From contig NZ_KE387152.1 of assembly GCF_000430505.1 (NCBI RefSeq), positions 124,001 through 188,000 on the forward strand: DNA of 64,000 nucleotides. The letters run 5' to 3'. The notes beneath the pieces are model-generated. The model was not told where the DNA came from and searched no databases. It saw nothing but the letters and a program-made list of their open reading frames with translations. The translations under genes were made by a program, and so were the position numbers. Below are positions 1 through 8,146 of this stretch, one piece after another. The stretch comes from Eisenibacter elegans DSM 3317 (GTDB lineage: Bacteria > Bacteroidota > Bacteroidia > Cytophagales > Microscillaceae). Within the stretch, counting starts at the first letter, position 1, and each line of letters starts with the position of its first letter.

Positions 1-2
1 CG

Positions 3-272
3 CTCAAGGTCTTAGAATCGATGGCTGTGGGCACACCAGTGATTGCTTCGGATATGCCAGCCGTGCGTGAGATTATCCCCTCGGCTTCCTTAGGGCAGTT
101 GGTTCGCGCCGACCGGCCGGCTGTTTTGGCCCGAGCAATGCGTCTCTGGTTTGATCAACCCCCACACACAAGGCAGATGGGCGCGGCCACACGCCAACAC
201 ATCCAAAAACACTACACCTGGGAGCAAAAAAAAGCAGAGCTTCAGGCCCTATACCGGCAACTTTTGGCCTAA
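3..272 (+). CDS. Glycosyltransferase family 4 (group 1), C-terminal fragment
   Basis: The reading frame is already open at the window edge and ends at TAA 270-272, so only about 89 C-terminal residues are present. They begin LKVLESMAVGTPVIASD, the conserved nucleotide-sugar-binding segment of GT-B fold (GT4/group 1) glycosyltransferases, where the Glu of the E-x-M-A-x-G-x-P-V pattern contacts the sugar donor. The remainder (an AREIIP-like segment, then helices with HIQKHYTWEQ) matches the usual C-terminal helical end of this family. The in-frame ATG at 21 lies inside this motif and is not the true start. The acceptor and pathway cannot be told; such enzymes usually act in cell-surface polysaccharide or LPS synthesis. 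A TAACTTTG box (314-321) follows and may serve the next gene. Confidence 0.85.
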   Translation, partial: LKVLESMAVGTPVIASDMPAVREIIPSASLGQLVRADRPAVLARAMRLWFDQPPHTRQMGAATRQHIQKHYTWEQKKAELQALYRQLLA

Positions 273-431
273 TAATTTGTGTTCTCGATACGAGCAAATC
301 TCATATAAATTGCTAACTTTGTTTAGTACTTCTCTGGCGGGCACATTGGCCTAACTCTTGGCACAAACCAATGTTAAGAAGAGTACGCCAACACTCATAA
401 AAACAAACCCTAAATCTTTAGTGCGCTAACT

Positions 432-827
432 ATGAAAATACTTGGTTATATAATGATGATTTTTGGTGGATTCATGTTGCTCGGAGCGCTCTCTTCGTTT
501 TCCATCCCGGGCATGGTGGTGTCTTCACTGATATTGGGTAGCGGAAACTATCTCGCCCGTAAAGCCCAAACACCTGCCCTGCCAAGCACTGGACAAAATC
601 AAGCCGCCCTCAATCCCACCTCAGAGTTCAAACTGACCGACCAACTGATTATCCGTTTGGCACATCGCAATGGCAATCAACTTAGCCCTGAATTTTTGGC
701 CAAACAAACCTCTCTCTCTATTCAAGAAGCACGTGAGCGCCTCGACTTAATGAGCCAGCAAGGGTTGTGTCAGATTGATTTGGATAAGATTGATGCCAAT
801 GGAAACATTATCTATGTGTTTTTATAA
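432..827 (+). CDS. Small membrane protein with C-terminal winged-helix-like domain
   Basis: A 131-residue protein of unrecognised family. Residues 1-45 contain one or two hydrophobic stretches (MKILGYIMMIFGGF and SIPGMVVSSLILGSG), so it is probably membrane-anchored. A polar, Pro/Gln-rich linker follows (about 47-65). Residues 66-131 (from LTDQLIIRLAHRNGN) have the helix pattern of a small winged-helix domain: an N-terminal helix, a 'LSPEFLAKQTSLSIQEARERL' type helix-turn-helix, and a C-terminal strand pair ending in NIIYVFL. Similar tails are common in small Bacteroidota proteins of unknown role. The ATG at 432 gives a plausible N-terminal membrane segment. It is a single gene, convergent with the DUF58 gene downstream. 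Function unknown; the domain reading is inferred from pattern only. Confidence 0.65.
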   Translation: MKILGYIMMIFGGFMLLGALSSFSIPGMVVSSLILGSGNYLARKAQTPALPSTGQNQAALNPTSEFKLTDQLIIRLAHRNGNQLSPEFLAKQTSLSIQEARERLDLMSQQGLCQIDLDKIDANGNIIYVFL

Positions 828-874
828 ATAGTGTATCGAAAATCAGCTACTTGAATCCTTAAAAGTCCGCCGCT

Positions 875-2236
875 TCAGACTACCCCCTTGGCCTTGAGCG
901 CTAGGTATTCGTTGATGACCGCAGCCGTTAGCTGGTTAGGGTGGGATAATACCGTATAGATGCCATACTTGTTGAGTTCACGAACAATGAGGCGTTTTTC
1001 GTAAACAAATTGCTCAGCCACAGTTTGATTATATAGTTCTTCTAGCGACCGAGGGCGGCGGGTGATATAGCTGTTGATAGCGGTATTTTCAAACATTACC
1101 ACAAGCAGAACCTGTGTTTTGGCTAGTTGTCGTAGAGCCGGCAGTGCGCGCTGTAGGGTATGTAAGCTTTCAAAATTGGTAAACAACACCAGCAAGCTAC
1201 GTTGTTTGATAAGTTGGCGTACTTGAATAAAAAGCCGTTGATAGTCCGATTCCTCAAAGCCGGTTTCTTGTTTGTACAGTGTTTCGAGGAACTTCTGCAT
1301 TTGCCTCCGTCCCCGCGTGGCAGGTACAATCTCGTCTATCTGATGCCTGAAAGTCAGCAAGCCGGGCTGGTCATATTGCATCACTGCGATATTGGCCAAC
1401 ACCAAGGCTGAGTTGATAGCATAGTCGAGCAAGGTCATCCCATTGAAGGGTTGCCGCATATTGCGGCCTTTGTCGATGAGGCAGTATATTTGCTGAGATT
1501 TTTCGTCTTGATAATGATTGACCATCAGCTGGTTGCGCCTAGCAGTAGCCTTCCAGTTGATAGAGCGAATATCATCTCCCTGGACATAGTCTTTGATTTG
1601 CTCAAACTCACGGTTTTGGCCTATGCGCCGTATTTTTTTGATGCCTGCTTCGCTCAGCTTATTCGAAATAGCAAGCAACTCGTATTTGTGTACTTGAGCA
1701 AAAGAAGGGTATACGGCTACTTCGTCAGGCTGTACAAAACAGTAATGACGCGAAATCAGCCCTAGGCCTATACTGACATTGAGGTGTAAATTCCCGAATT
1801 GATAAAGACCGCGCTCGGTAGGGCGCAGAGTATAGCTGAGAGTGGTGGATTGTTGGGAGGCCAGCTGGTGGTGATAGAGCGCGAAATCTCTGCGCTGAAA
1901 CTGTATTGGCAGCTCATCGATTACCTTTAGGGAAATGTGTACGGGGTATTGGTTGGCTATTTCAAGCCCGACAGGGTTGTCATCTCCGTTGGAGAGGCGG
2001 CGCGCCACCGTACGAGAGGCTTGTACTCCCTGCTTAGTTTGCCACAGCAACAAGGCCTCTATCAGTAGATAGATGCTCAAAAACAACATCAGGATGTTGG
2101 CCGGCAATAATAATAGGGGCCAAAAAAAGGCCAACACAAACAAGAAAGCAGAAAAGAGCAGCACCATAAAAAAGCGCCGCTCTAGAGATAACTGCCAGTA
2201 TGATGGCTTTTTAGTGTATGGGGTAGTTATAGGCAC
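875..2236 (-). CDS. DUF58 domain membrane protein
   Basis: A 453-residue protein with two closely spaced membrane segments near residues 22-66 and a large soluble part. The DUF58 signature is clear at about 217-234 (DYVQGDDIRSINWKATAR), followed by a VWA-like strand (YCLIDKGRNM, about 251-260). DUF58 proteins in Bacteroidota usually sit beside a MoxR ATPase and VWA proteins and are thought to act in envelope complex assembly. Here no MoxR gene is adjacent, which is unusual. The start is GTG at 2236, overlapping the TAG stop of the upstream crp-like gene by one base (TAGTG), so the two genes are probably co-transcribed and translationally coupled. Family assignment is firm; the role is inferred. 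Confidence 0.88.
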   Translation of the reverse strand: MPITTPYTKKPSYWQLSLERRFFMVLLFSAFLFVLAFFWPLLLLPANILMLFLSIYLLIEALLLWQTKQGVQASRTVARRLSNGDDNPVGLEIANQYPVHISLKVIDELPIQFQRRDFALYHHQLASQQSTTLSYTLRPTERGLYQFGNLHLNVSIGLGLISRHYCFVQPDEVAVYPSFAQVHKYELLAISNKLSEAGIKKIRRIGQNREFEQIKDYVQGDDIRSINWKATARRNQLMVNHYQDEKSQQIYCLIDKGRNMRQPFNGMTLLDYAINSALVLANIAVMQYDQPGLLTFRHQIDEIVPATRGRRQMQKFLETLYKQETGFEESDYQRLFIQVRQLIKQRSLLVLFTNFESLHTLQRALPALRQLAKTQVLLVVMFENTAINSYITRRPRSLEELYNQTVAEQFVYEKRLIVRELNKYGIYTVLSHPNQLTAAVINEYLALKAKGVV

Positions 2237-2949
2237 TAATCAAAGTTTTTGGTCATACGATCTAGGCGTTTTACGTCCAAGATAGCAATTTTTTTGCCTT
2301 GTAAATCTACCAAGCCTTCTTTTTTGAAATCTGATAAGGCACGGATTAGTGTTTCGGTTGCGGTACCTACAAGGTTGGCGAGGTCTTCGCGCGAAAGTAG
2401 GATATTGATAAAGCCGGTATCGTCGGCCTCTTGGCCATAGTACTGCTTGAGCATCAGGAGGGTTTCGGCTAGCCGCTCTTTTACAGTTTTTTGAGCCATC
2501 TTGGTGAGCTTCTCTTCAGCAAAACGGAGGTCGTGGCTTAGCAAGTTCATCACTTGACCGGTCAAGTTGGTGCTTTCTTGCAACACACTCATAAAGACCT
2601 GTTTGGGGATAAAACATACACGGGTATCGACCAAAGGAATAGCCGAGACTTCATATGCTTCGCCAGAAATCAAGGAGCGATAGCCCAATACATCGCCTTC
2701 AGATGCGAGACGGAAGATATGGTCTTTGCCAGACTCGGTGGTTTTGAATACCTTGACTTTGCCTTGATAAATCGCATACAGCCCTTGTGGATACTGATTT
2801 TCTTGAAAAATTAGCTCTCCTTTGCTGAATACTTGGCATCCTTTTTTGGTGGATATTTCCGATAAATTATGGCTTTCAAGGTCTGCGAAAATACCTTTAT
2901 GCCGTACACGGCAGGTCTCGCAGGGGAATGATTTAACGGTATTACTCAT
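2236..2949 (-). CDS. Crp/Fnr family transcriptional regulator
   Basis: A 237-residue Crp/Fnr-type regulator. Residues about 35-150 form the cyclic-nucleotide-binding-like beta-roll (ISTKKGCQVFSKGELIF, then the GDVLGYRSLISGE segment). A dimer helix follows, and a C-terminal helix-turn-helix lies at about 185-212 (LSREDLANLVGTATETL) with the wing ending IAILD. There is an N-terminal C10-x-x-C13 pair (FPCETC), as in many Bacteroidota members; a classical FNR cluster needs a further conserved pattern that I do not see, so oxygen sensing is not claimed. ATG at 2949 is well placed. It is the first gene of a two-gene operon with the DUF58 gene. The ligand is unknown. Confidence 0.9.
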   Translation of the reverse strand: MSNTVKSFPCETCRVRHKGIFADLESHNLSEISTKKGCQVFSKGELIFQENQYPQGLYAIYQGKVKVFKTTESGKDHIFRLASEGDVLGYRSLISGEAYEVSAIPLVDTRVCFIPKQVFMSVLQESTNLTGQVMNLLSHDLRFAEEKLTKMAQKTVKERLAETLLMLKQYYGQEADDTGFINILLSREDLANLVGTATETLIRALSDFKKEGLVDLQGKKIAILDVKRLDRMTKNFD

Positions 2950-3289
2950 AATTGCGGACAGACAGGAGGGGTGTTAGGGGAGGGGAAGTTACATACATAC
3001 ATACGCCCTTGACAGAGAGGAAAGGCTAGGAGAACCAAGGAGTGGTTTTTGGAAACGAAACTCCTGAGGGATTACAGGTAGCGACAGGTATTTTGAACTT
3101 GGTAAAAGCAGTAAATACAGATTAAAAGTGCACATTTTTTACAAATTGTGCAAGTTTAAGGCTGTTATTTTTACAAGTCTAATCTGTGATACAAGCCCTC
3201 CCCCGATATTTCCATATCCAATCAAAATTAGTTGGGGAAGTGGATGTATTGAAGCCTAGGCACAACGGGTTGATACTCTGGTGTATTGG
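2950..3289. other. Intergenic region, no gene seen
   Basis: About 340 bases between the start of the crp-like gene and the 3' end of the exported protein gene at 3290-4141. It holds a short ACAT microrepeat (2991-3004). Around 3214-3253 there is a degraded left half of the small repeat family B seen complete elsewhere (TATCCAATCAAAATTAG). No open frame with coding character was seen on either strand. The promoter of the crp-like gene must lie here but no clear -7 box was found. Confidence 0.5.
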
Positions 3290-4141
3290 CTAGGGTTGTA
3301 AGAGAGACAAAAAGGCAGGTGTGAACAAATGTTCGAGCATTTTGATTTGTTCTTGCAACTTACCACGCTGTGCCTCTGTATTGATGTAGCGGATACCCTT
3401 GGCCGCACAGTAGACCGAAAGCGAGCCATCATCTGTTACTCGGCTGTTGTCTTGTAGTACGACACTTACTTTGACTTGCTTAAAAAAATCAAAAAAAGCA
3501 CGCTCAATTACATAATAAAACTCTCCTGTACCCATCAGGGGGTTGATATAGGCTTCCTCGGCCTCTTGAGCCAAATTACCGTTTGGCGCATAGCTACGAA
3601 CATTAAAGGAAGGGACATTGACGTTGTTGTGGGCTGCAACAATCAGCTCCGGCTGGCCAACTAACGATAACATTTCTTGCGCAAACTTACGCACGGCTTC
3701 GTGGGCTTCCGGATGATACGCTGCGCTATAGCGGCTCAGTGTTTGGCGGATACCTTGGTCTGTAAAAATACGGTTAGGATCTAGGCCATACACTGCCCCT
3801 TTGAGCCTGAACTTGAGGATACGCTCCCCGCTATGTTGTAGCTCCACCAAGCGGCCTCCAAAACGGTCTATCACATTTTTGGCCGCTTCTACAGAGGTAT
3901 TTTCATCGTCGTGCATATTAAAAAAAACCATTTTGTGCGCATTCCCCCGCTCATAAGTACAAAGGTATACTGTCGTCTCTCCTACCTGTACGGCAGTGCG
4001 TGTAGTACGGAGGCTGTCAGGTTGGGCAAAGGCCAGCCCCAAGGCCGCCCCCCAACAGATTAAAAAACAACCTAACATACGATAACCCGCCTGAAGGCGT
4101 TTGGTAATAGAAATAGTCTTAGCGCTTGATAGTTGATACAT
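3290..4141 (-). CDS. Exported protein with HxxE-type motif, possible amidohydrolase/peptidase fold
   Basis: The chosen start (ATG 4141) gives 283 residues and leaves about 76 bases of divergent promoter space before the neighbouring TraB/GumN gene. An upstream ATG at 4210 would leave only 7 bases. A hydrophobic signal segment (MLGCFLICWGAALGLAFAQ) ends at a plausible AFA-Q cleavage site. Conserved-looking blocks are FFNMHDDENTS (H77-x-x-E80), GLDPNRIFTDQG (about 119-129) and LIVAAHNN (H170). An HxxE pair plus a distant His resembles the zinc ligands of M14-type peptidases and N-formylglutamate-amidohydrolase-like enzymes. I do not recognise a named family; catalytic function is an inference. 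Confidence 0.7.
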   Translation of the reverse strand: MYQLSSAKTISITKRLQAGYRMLGCFLICWGAALGLAFAQPDSLRTTRTAVQVGETTVYLCTYERGNAHKMVFFNMHDDENTSVEAAKNVIDRFGGRLVELQHSGERILKFRLKGAVYGLDPNRIFTDQGIRQTLSRYSAAYHPEAHEAVRKFAQEMLSLVGQPELIVAAHNNVNVPSFNVRSYAPNGNLAQEAEEAYINPLMGTGEFYYVIERAFFDFFKQVKVSVVLQDNSRVTDDGSLSVYCAAKGIRYINTEAQRGKLQEQIKMLEHLFTPAFLSLLQP

Positions 4142-4217
4142 AAGAAAAACGTCTTTTGGCAAACAACGATTGTTTAATCTCGAAAGATATACTAACTTGC
4201 CTGTATTCACAATATAG

Positions 4218-5201
4218 ATGCGTATGAAAAAAAACTACTCCCCCCTTTTCTTCTTTTGGTGGTGTTATTGGCTGTGTTGCACGTCGGGGGTGTGGGCACA
4301 AACTGCTCCTACAGACCAGCTCAGCAGTATTTTCTGGGAGATTTCGGGCAAACAGCTCAAAAAACCCTCTTATCTCTTTGGTACACATCACCTATACGAG
4401 TATGACTTTATCGAACAGAACCCCGAAATCACCCGCCGACTCAAGCAGGTGGAAGTGGTGGTAGGTGAGATTATTGTGGATAGCGCCGATGTGATGACGA
4501 TGCTCAAAATGGCCAAATCAATGATGCTCAGTGAAGGTTCGTTGGGCAAATTGCTTAGCCCTGAGGATTTTCAGGCTACCAACGAATGCCTTCAAAACAC
4601 ACTGGGCCTGAGCTTGGACAATCCGCTGATACAAAAATTCAAGCCTATTGTCTTACATCAACTCATCAGTGTGGCCAAATATCTCAAAACAGAAGGCAAA
4701 GAACCAGCCCTTCAAGAGCTGCCGATGGAAGGACTGAGCAACCGGGGTTCTATGGATGCATATTTCCAAAAGCAGGGTAAAGTCTGGGGCAAAGAGCTGC
4801 GTGGTTTGGAAAGCATAGACGCTCAGGTGGGCATCTTGTATGATTCTTATCCCATAGACCGACAGATAGAAATGTTGTTGGATATGGTATATGACCGCGA
4901 CAGCAGCTCCACCTTCGAAGTACTCCGCCTCAATCAACTCTATCGCCAACAAAATCTTGATGCCCTTCACGAGCTGATGGTACAACAATCTACAGATGGC
5001 GAGCTCGAACGACTGCTCTACGAGCGAAATCGCAACTGGATTCCCCAACTCGACCACTGGCTGGCTACTGAAAAACGCCGACTCTTTATCGCTGTCGGAG
5101 CCGGACATTTGCCCGGAGACCAGGGTGTAATAGCGCTCTTGCGTGCCAAAGGCTATACCCTTACCCCGGTCAGCATTGCGGTATATACCGGCAAAGAATG
5201 A
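4218..5201 (+). CDS. TraB/GumN family protein
   Basis: A 327-residue protein with an N-terminal signal peptide (hydrophobic residues 8-27, cleavage near VWAQT). The TraB/GumN family signature is present: the N-terminal YLFGTHHLYEYD block with G-T-H-H at 55-58, two central acidic helices, and the C-terminal FIAVGAGHLPGD block near 290-300. The family has a putative metal-dependent protease-like (Tiki-related) fold with paired GxH motifs, both visible here. It is predicted periplasmic or outer-membrane facing. It is divergent from the exported protein at 3290-4141. ATG 4218 is used; ATG 4224 (M3) is also possible. Substrate unknown. Confidence 0.88.
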   Translation: MRMKKNYSPLFFFWWCYWLCCTSGVWAQTAPTDQLSSIFWEISGKQLKKPSYLFGTHHLYEYDFIEQNPEITRRLKQVEVVVGEIIVDSADVMTMLKMAKSMMLSEGSLGKLLSPEDFQATNECLQNTLGLSLDNPLIQKFKPIVLHQLISVAKYLKTEGKEPALQELPMEGLSNRGSMDAYFQKQGKVWGKELRGLESIDAQVGILYDSYPIDRQIEMLLDMVYDRDSSSTFEVLRLNQLYRQQNLDALHELMVQQSTDGELERLLYERNRNWIPQLDHWLATEKRRLFIAVGAGHLPGDQGVIALLRAKGYTLTPVSIAVYTGKE

Positions 5202-5291
5202 CAACATACCAACATAGGCGCTCTATAGTGACTGTTTTTTCACCCAAAAACCTTACCTTTAGGCGCTCAATTAGAGCCAAAATCTCTAATA

Positions 5292-5432
5292 GGACTGTCC
5301 GAAAAGGCTGAGTACACCCCAAATCAACACAATGTGTATCCTGATATAAGTATATCAAATATTTGGTTTTCAGGAGTTTAGCTAAATTGCTGACTGATTT
5401 GGGGCACATAAGCTTTTGCTCCTTCGGACATC
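5292..5432. repeat. Candidate small element with long imperfect terminal inverted repeats
   Basis: Two nested pairs of perfect inverted repeats share nearly the same centre: TGTCCGAA (5296-5303) with TTCGGACA (5423-5430), and CCCCAAATCA (5317-5326) with TGATTTGGGG (5395-5404). The outer ends GGACTGTCC and GGACATCC extend the symmetry imperfectly. The AT-rich centre encodes nothing. The layout fits a short non-autonomous transposable element or a decayed insertion-sequence remnant inserted upstream of apt; a regulatory hairpin is an alternative. Only one copy is present in the window. Confidence 0.45.
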
Positions 5433-5478
5433 CACGTTTCTTGCCCACTCACTCACTGACAGTCTTTATCTTATTTGT

Positions 5479-6000
5479 ATGGAACTGAGTTCATTCATCC
5501 GTGATGTGCCTGATTTTCCCAAGCAAGGCATTGTATTCAAAGACATTACTACCCTCCTCCAAGAGCCTGCGGCTCTCAAACAGGCCGGAGAAGCGCTGCT
5601 GGCAATGACCCAAGGGCTTCAGATAGATAAAGTAGCCGGCATTGAGTCGCGGGGTTTTTTATTTGGGATGTTCTTGGCCGAGCGCTTAGGGGTGGGTTTT
5701 GTACCCATCCGAAAGCCCGGAAAGTTACCTTCCAAAACCTTTAGCGAAAGCTATGCGCTGGAGTATGGCAACGATACTATCGAGATGCACCAAGATGCCA
5801 TCAAACCCGGAGAAAAAATCTTACTACACGATGACCTCCTAGCTACCGGAGGGACTGCCGCCGCCGCCGCCAGACTTATCGAGCGTGCCGGAGGAGAGTT
5901 GGTGCAGGCTTCTTTCTTGATAGAGCTGAGCTTCTTGCCCGGTAGGGCTGCCCTACAATCATATGATGTGCGTTCACTGATTCAATACGACAGCGAATAG
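5479..6000 (+). CDS. apt: Adenine phosphoribosyltransferase
   Basis: Converts adenine and PRPP to AMP in cytoplasmic purine salvage. The product is 173 residues, the usual family length, when the ATG at 5479 is used ([17 protein letters not shown]); the frame extends upstream to 5416 but that part is not conserved. Diagnostic blocks are the N-terminal [12 protein letters not shown] segment, the central [10 protein letters not shown] block, and the PRPP-binding loop [12 protein letters not shown] (about 115-126). It is a single gene, with a candidate inverted-repeat element just upstream and the AT-rich broken-gene island just downstream. A confident assignment. Confidence 0.96.
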   Translation: MELSSFIRDVPDFPKQGIVFKDITTLLQEPAALKQAGEALLAMTQGLQIDKVAGIESRGFLFGMFLAERLGVGFVPIRKPGKLPSKTFSESYALEYGNDTIEMHQDAIKPGEKILLHDDLLATGGTAAAAARLIERAGGELVQASFLIELSFLPGRAALQSYDVRSLIQYDSE

Positions 6001-6033
6001 CACCAAAGGCGCGCATAATGTAGCATTGTGCCT

Positions 6034-6064
6034 CATTGTAAGAAACCAAAAATCGTTATATTTG
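6034..6064 (+). promoter_or_regulatory. Bacteroidota-type promoter of the AT-rich island
   Basis: A TATATTTG -7 box (6057-6064) matches TAnnTTTG, with CATTG at 6034-6038 as a -33 element and an 18-base spacer. The first ATG of the following broken gene (6070) begins five bases after the box, so the transcript would be leaderless or nearly so. Confidence 0.5.
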
Positions 6065-6069
6065 CACAA

Positions 6070-6819
6070 ATGAATAGAACAAGAATAGAAAAGTTTTTAT
6101 ACACGATCTTATTAATCCTGATACTTTACAGCGCAAAGGCACAGGACATTAACCCCGACACATTGACATTTGTATAACTAAACAGGTCAAAATTGTCATT
6201 TATACTTGACGATACATATTTTATTGGAGGAGTTAATTCATCGGGGATTTATTACAGCAATAATTTTAGAAATCTATCTTACAAACCGGGGTTTTCGTTA
6301 GGTGTGGAACAATATTTCCCATTGAAAGGCAAAGTGTTTTTAAGCTCAGGTTTCAATATCAGTCAAAGAAACTTTTCTTTCTTGAAGGAAGAACCAAACA
6401 TAGAGGTAAACAACTTGTATCTTGACTTACCCCTAACTGCTGCGTTTGAATTGCCTAATTACACCTTTCTGGATTCTAATCAATCTTATTTAGACAGAGT
6501 TGGCTCTATGGCAAAACATTGGAACGATAGCCTATTTACTATTTATCGTGATAATCCTTTCGATTTTAGAAAGCTTGAAACCAAAATATCAGAGGGCTTA
6601 CAAAATGCCTCGAATATCTTATTACGTTATTATGCAAACCAATTACTTAATGCCAAAAGTTGTGAACAAATTAAAGATGAACTGAATAAAATAATACGTC
6701 TAAATAATCGTGTTGAATATTTAGTTAAAAATCCGGAATTGGACAATGTACAGCAATTAAATAAGGTTTTAAGACGTGAAAGAGTACCCAACAGAATAGG
6801 AATATTATTGGAATTGTGA
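6070..6819 (+). pseudogene. Broken exported/outer-membrane protein gene (in-frame TAA)
   Basis: Starting at ATG 6070 the frame encodes a signal peptide (MNRTRIEKFLYTILL..., cleavage near AKAQD) and then meets TAA at 6175-6177 after 35 codons. The same frame continues without further stops to TGA 6817-6819, so one base substitution separates a secretion signal from about 214 mature codons. The mature part opens FILDDTYFIGGVNSSG and GFSLGVEQYFPLKGK, a beta-strand pattern like PorT-type or other small Bacteroidota barrels, followed by a helical C-terminal region rich in Leu, Asn and Lys. A TTG at 6193 could restart translation but would lack the signal peptide. It is far more AT-rich than the flanking genes. 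Its stop overlaps the GTG of the next broken gene, implying a former operon. The exact family is not recognised. Confidence 0.7.
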
Positions 6820-7605
6820 AAAAATATTTATTTATAAGCGTTTTATTTTTTGTGCCATTTATATCATCAGCCCAAGATGTTGAAGGTTTAGACAATCGCA
6901 TTCTTTATACAAAGTATTATGTAGCTGATTTTTTTTAATGACTCTACCAAGTGGGCTTGGGAGCTTGATGTAGTATATAGAAGGCAAAGTGAACTTGGAG
7001 AAAGCAATTTTTGGGAACATCCTTTAAGATACAGTGTAAGACCTTGGATTGCATATCAATTCACAAAGATGACACGAGTAAGTTTAAACCCTATTGGCAT
7101 TTTTCATTCAGCACCGAGATTTCCATTAGAAAGCGACTTGGACAGACCGTTTGAAAGAGAGTTAAGAACTACTTTACAAATTAATAACTATGCCTATTAC
7201 GGCAGATTTAATTTTACCCATCGTCTAAGATTTGAATCAAGATGGCGAGGTATAGACAATCCTGATGGTGTAAGACATAATTTTAGATTTAGGTATCGAA
7301 TTAGACTTAGAACGCCTCTTAACACTGATTATTTTTATAAGAACAACACCTTGTATATTTCAAACTATCACGAAGTTCACGTTGAGTTTGGTAGAGATTA
7401 TGGCACAAATTATTTTTCACAGACAAGAAATTTTGTTGGCTTGGGTTACCGTTTTTGGGATTGGACAAGAGTTGAATTAGGTTATTTATATCAAATTAAC
7501 ACAAGAGCTAATAATTCTCAAATAGACATAAGTCAAGGACTAATGTTTTACTTATTTTTAGATATCCTCAGTAGAAATCAGAGGAAATATAAATACTCGT
7601 TTTAA
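6816..7605 (+). pseudogene. DUF2490-like outer membrane protein, frameshifted in a T8 run
   Basis: A GTG at 6816, overlapping the preceding stop, opens a frame with signal peptide VKKYLFISVLFFVPF...SSAQD that ends at TAA inside a run of eight T (6929-6936). With seven T the frame would read on as WAWELDVVYRRQSELG and join the long frame that covers 7069-7605 without a stop. The combined product (about 262 residues) has the alternating Arg/Tyr strands of DUF2490 outer-membrane barrels (LRFESRWRG, NFRFRYRIRLR, FVGLGYRFWDWTRVELGY). The homopolymer suggests either slippage-based phase variation, a recent inactivating insertion, or a sequencing error. It is AT-rich compared with apt and pyrB on either side, consistent with acquisition. 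Confidence 0.75.
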
Positions 7606-7642
7606 TGAAGCCAATAGGAGAACAACTAAGGCACAACATCAC

Positions 7643-7748
7643 CTATACGCAAGCAGGGGTTTGGTACTTCTTAGGACAGAAAGGTAGTAAATTTAAAGTT
7701 CATTTCTTCGTAGGAAGTTCAGTGGTAAAAATCCTTGCCTGCGTATAG
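7643..7748. repeat. Long imperfect palindrome downstream of the broken DUF2490 gene
   Basis: The left arm CTATACGCAAGCAGGGGTTT (7643-7662) pairs with the right arm at 7727-7748, whose reverse complement reads CTATACGCAGGCAAGGATTT. The symmetry continues inward with GTACTTCTTAGGA against GAACTTCCTACGA. GGCACAAC (7630-7637) precedes the left arm. The long folded arm just after a low-GC gene resembles the attC recombination sites of integron cassettes and a second palindrome at 35707-35861 in this window. No integrase gene is visible, so the attC reading is an inference; a large transcription-terminating hairpin is the alternative. Confidence 0.45.
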
Positions 7749-7860
7749 CTGAGAAACACAGCCCCATCTGTGGTCGTGTCTCCACAGCCATTACCTTGCG
7801 GCACATTCCGCTGTAGCATTTAAACCATAGAGCGCAAAGGTTTTTGGAGTTAAGTAGTTG

Positions 7861-7942
7861 TTATACCAATCAAAATTGGTATAGGCAATGTGTCTGTTGA
7901 AAATCCTTGAGAATCAAGAAAATCAAATCTTGTGCATCTCGG
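7861..7942 (+). repeat. Small repeat family B, copy 1
   Basis: Begins TTATACCAATCAAAATTGG and runs through AATCCTTGAGAATCAAG to AAATCTTGTG. The same order of motifs recurs at 15106-15193, 53400-53497 and 53726-53830. The left end carries an ACCAATcaaaATTGGT palindrome and the centre a CTTGAgaaTCAAG hairpin. Better-preserved copies have TATACC ends in inverted orientation (left TTATACC, right GGTATAA). The right end of this copy is degraded. It is non-coding and directly precedes a family A element. Confidence 0.6.
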
Positions 7943-7960
7943 CCTATTTTGAATAGGCTC

Positions 7961-8090
7961 ACGCCACCGGACATTTCTCAAATCCCACAGCTAAAACTGT
8001 GGGCTAAGTCTCATTTGGAGGTAAAATGAGACATCAGCTTATCTCGAAGCCAGAGCTCCGGGCTACTTTTCCAAAAATGTCCGGTGGTGT
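7961..8090 (+). repeat. Repeat family A element, copy 1 (terminal inverted repeats, three hairpins)
   Basis: About 130 bases bounded by ACGCCACCGGACATTT (left) and AAATGTCCGGTGGTGT (right), which are inverted repeats of each other. Inside are three hairpins in fixed order: CCCACAG/CTGTGGG, GTCTCATTT/AAATGAGAC, and a third around CGAAGCCAGAGCTCCG. The same architecture occurs at 15073-15292, 35532-35666, 37553-37685 (inverted) and 53634-53857. It has no coding capacity, so it is best described as a non-autonomous, MITE-like or structured intergenic repeat. It lies just upstream of the pyrB promoter. Confidence 0.75.
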
Positions 8091-8146
8091 ATGATATGCT
8101 TGTCCTATTCCTACTTTCATTGCTCGTAAATATGCGTAAAAACCCC

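Noticed and set aside
2991-3004. ACAT microrepeat
   Set aside because: Only three to four units and not inside a gene; nothing suggests a switch.
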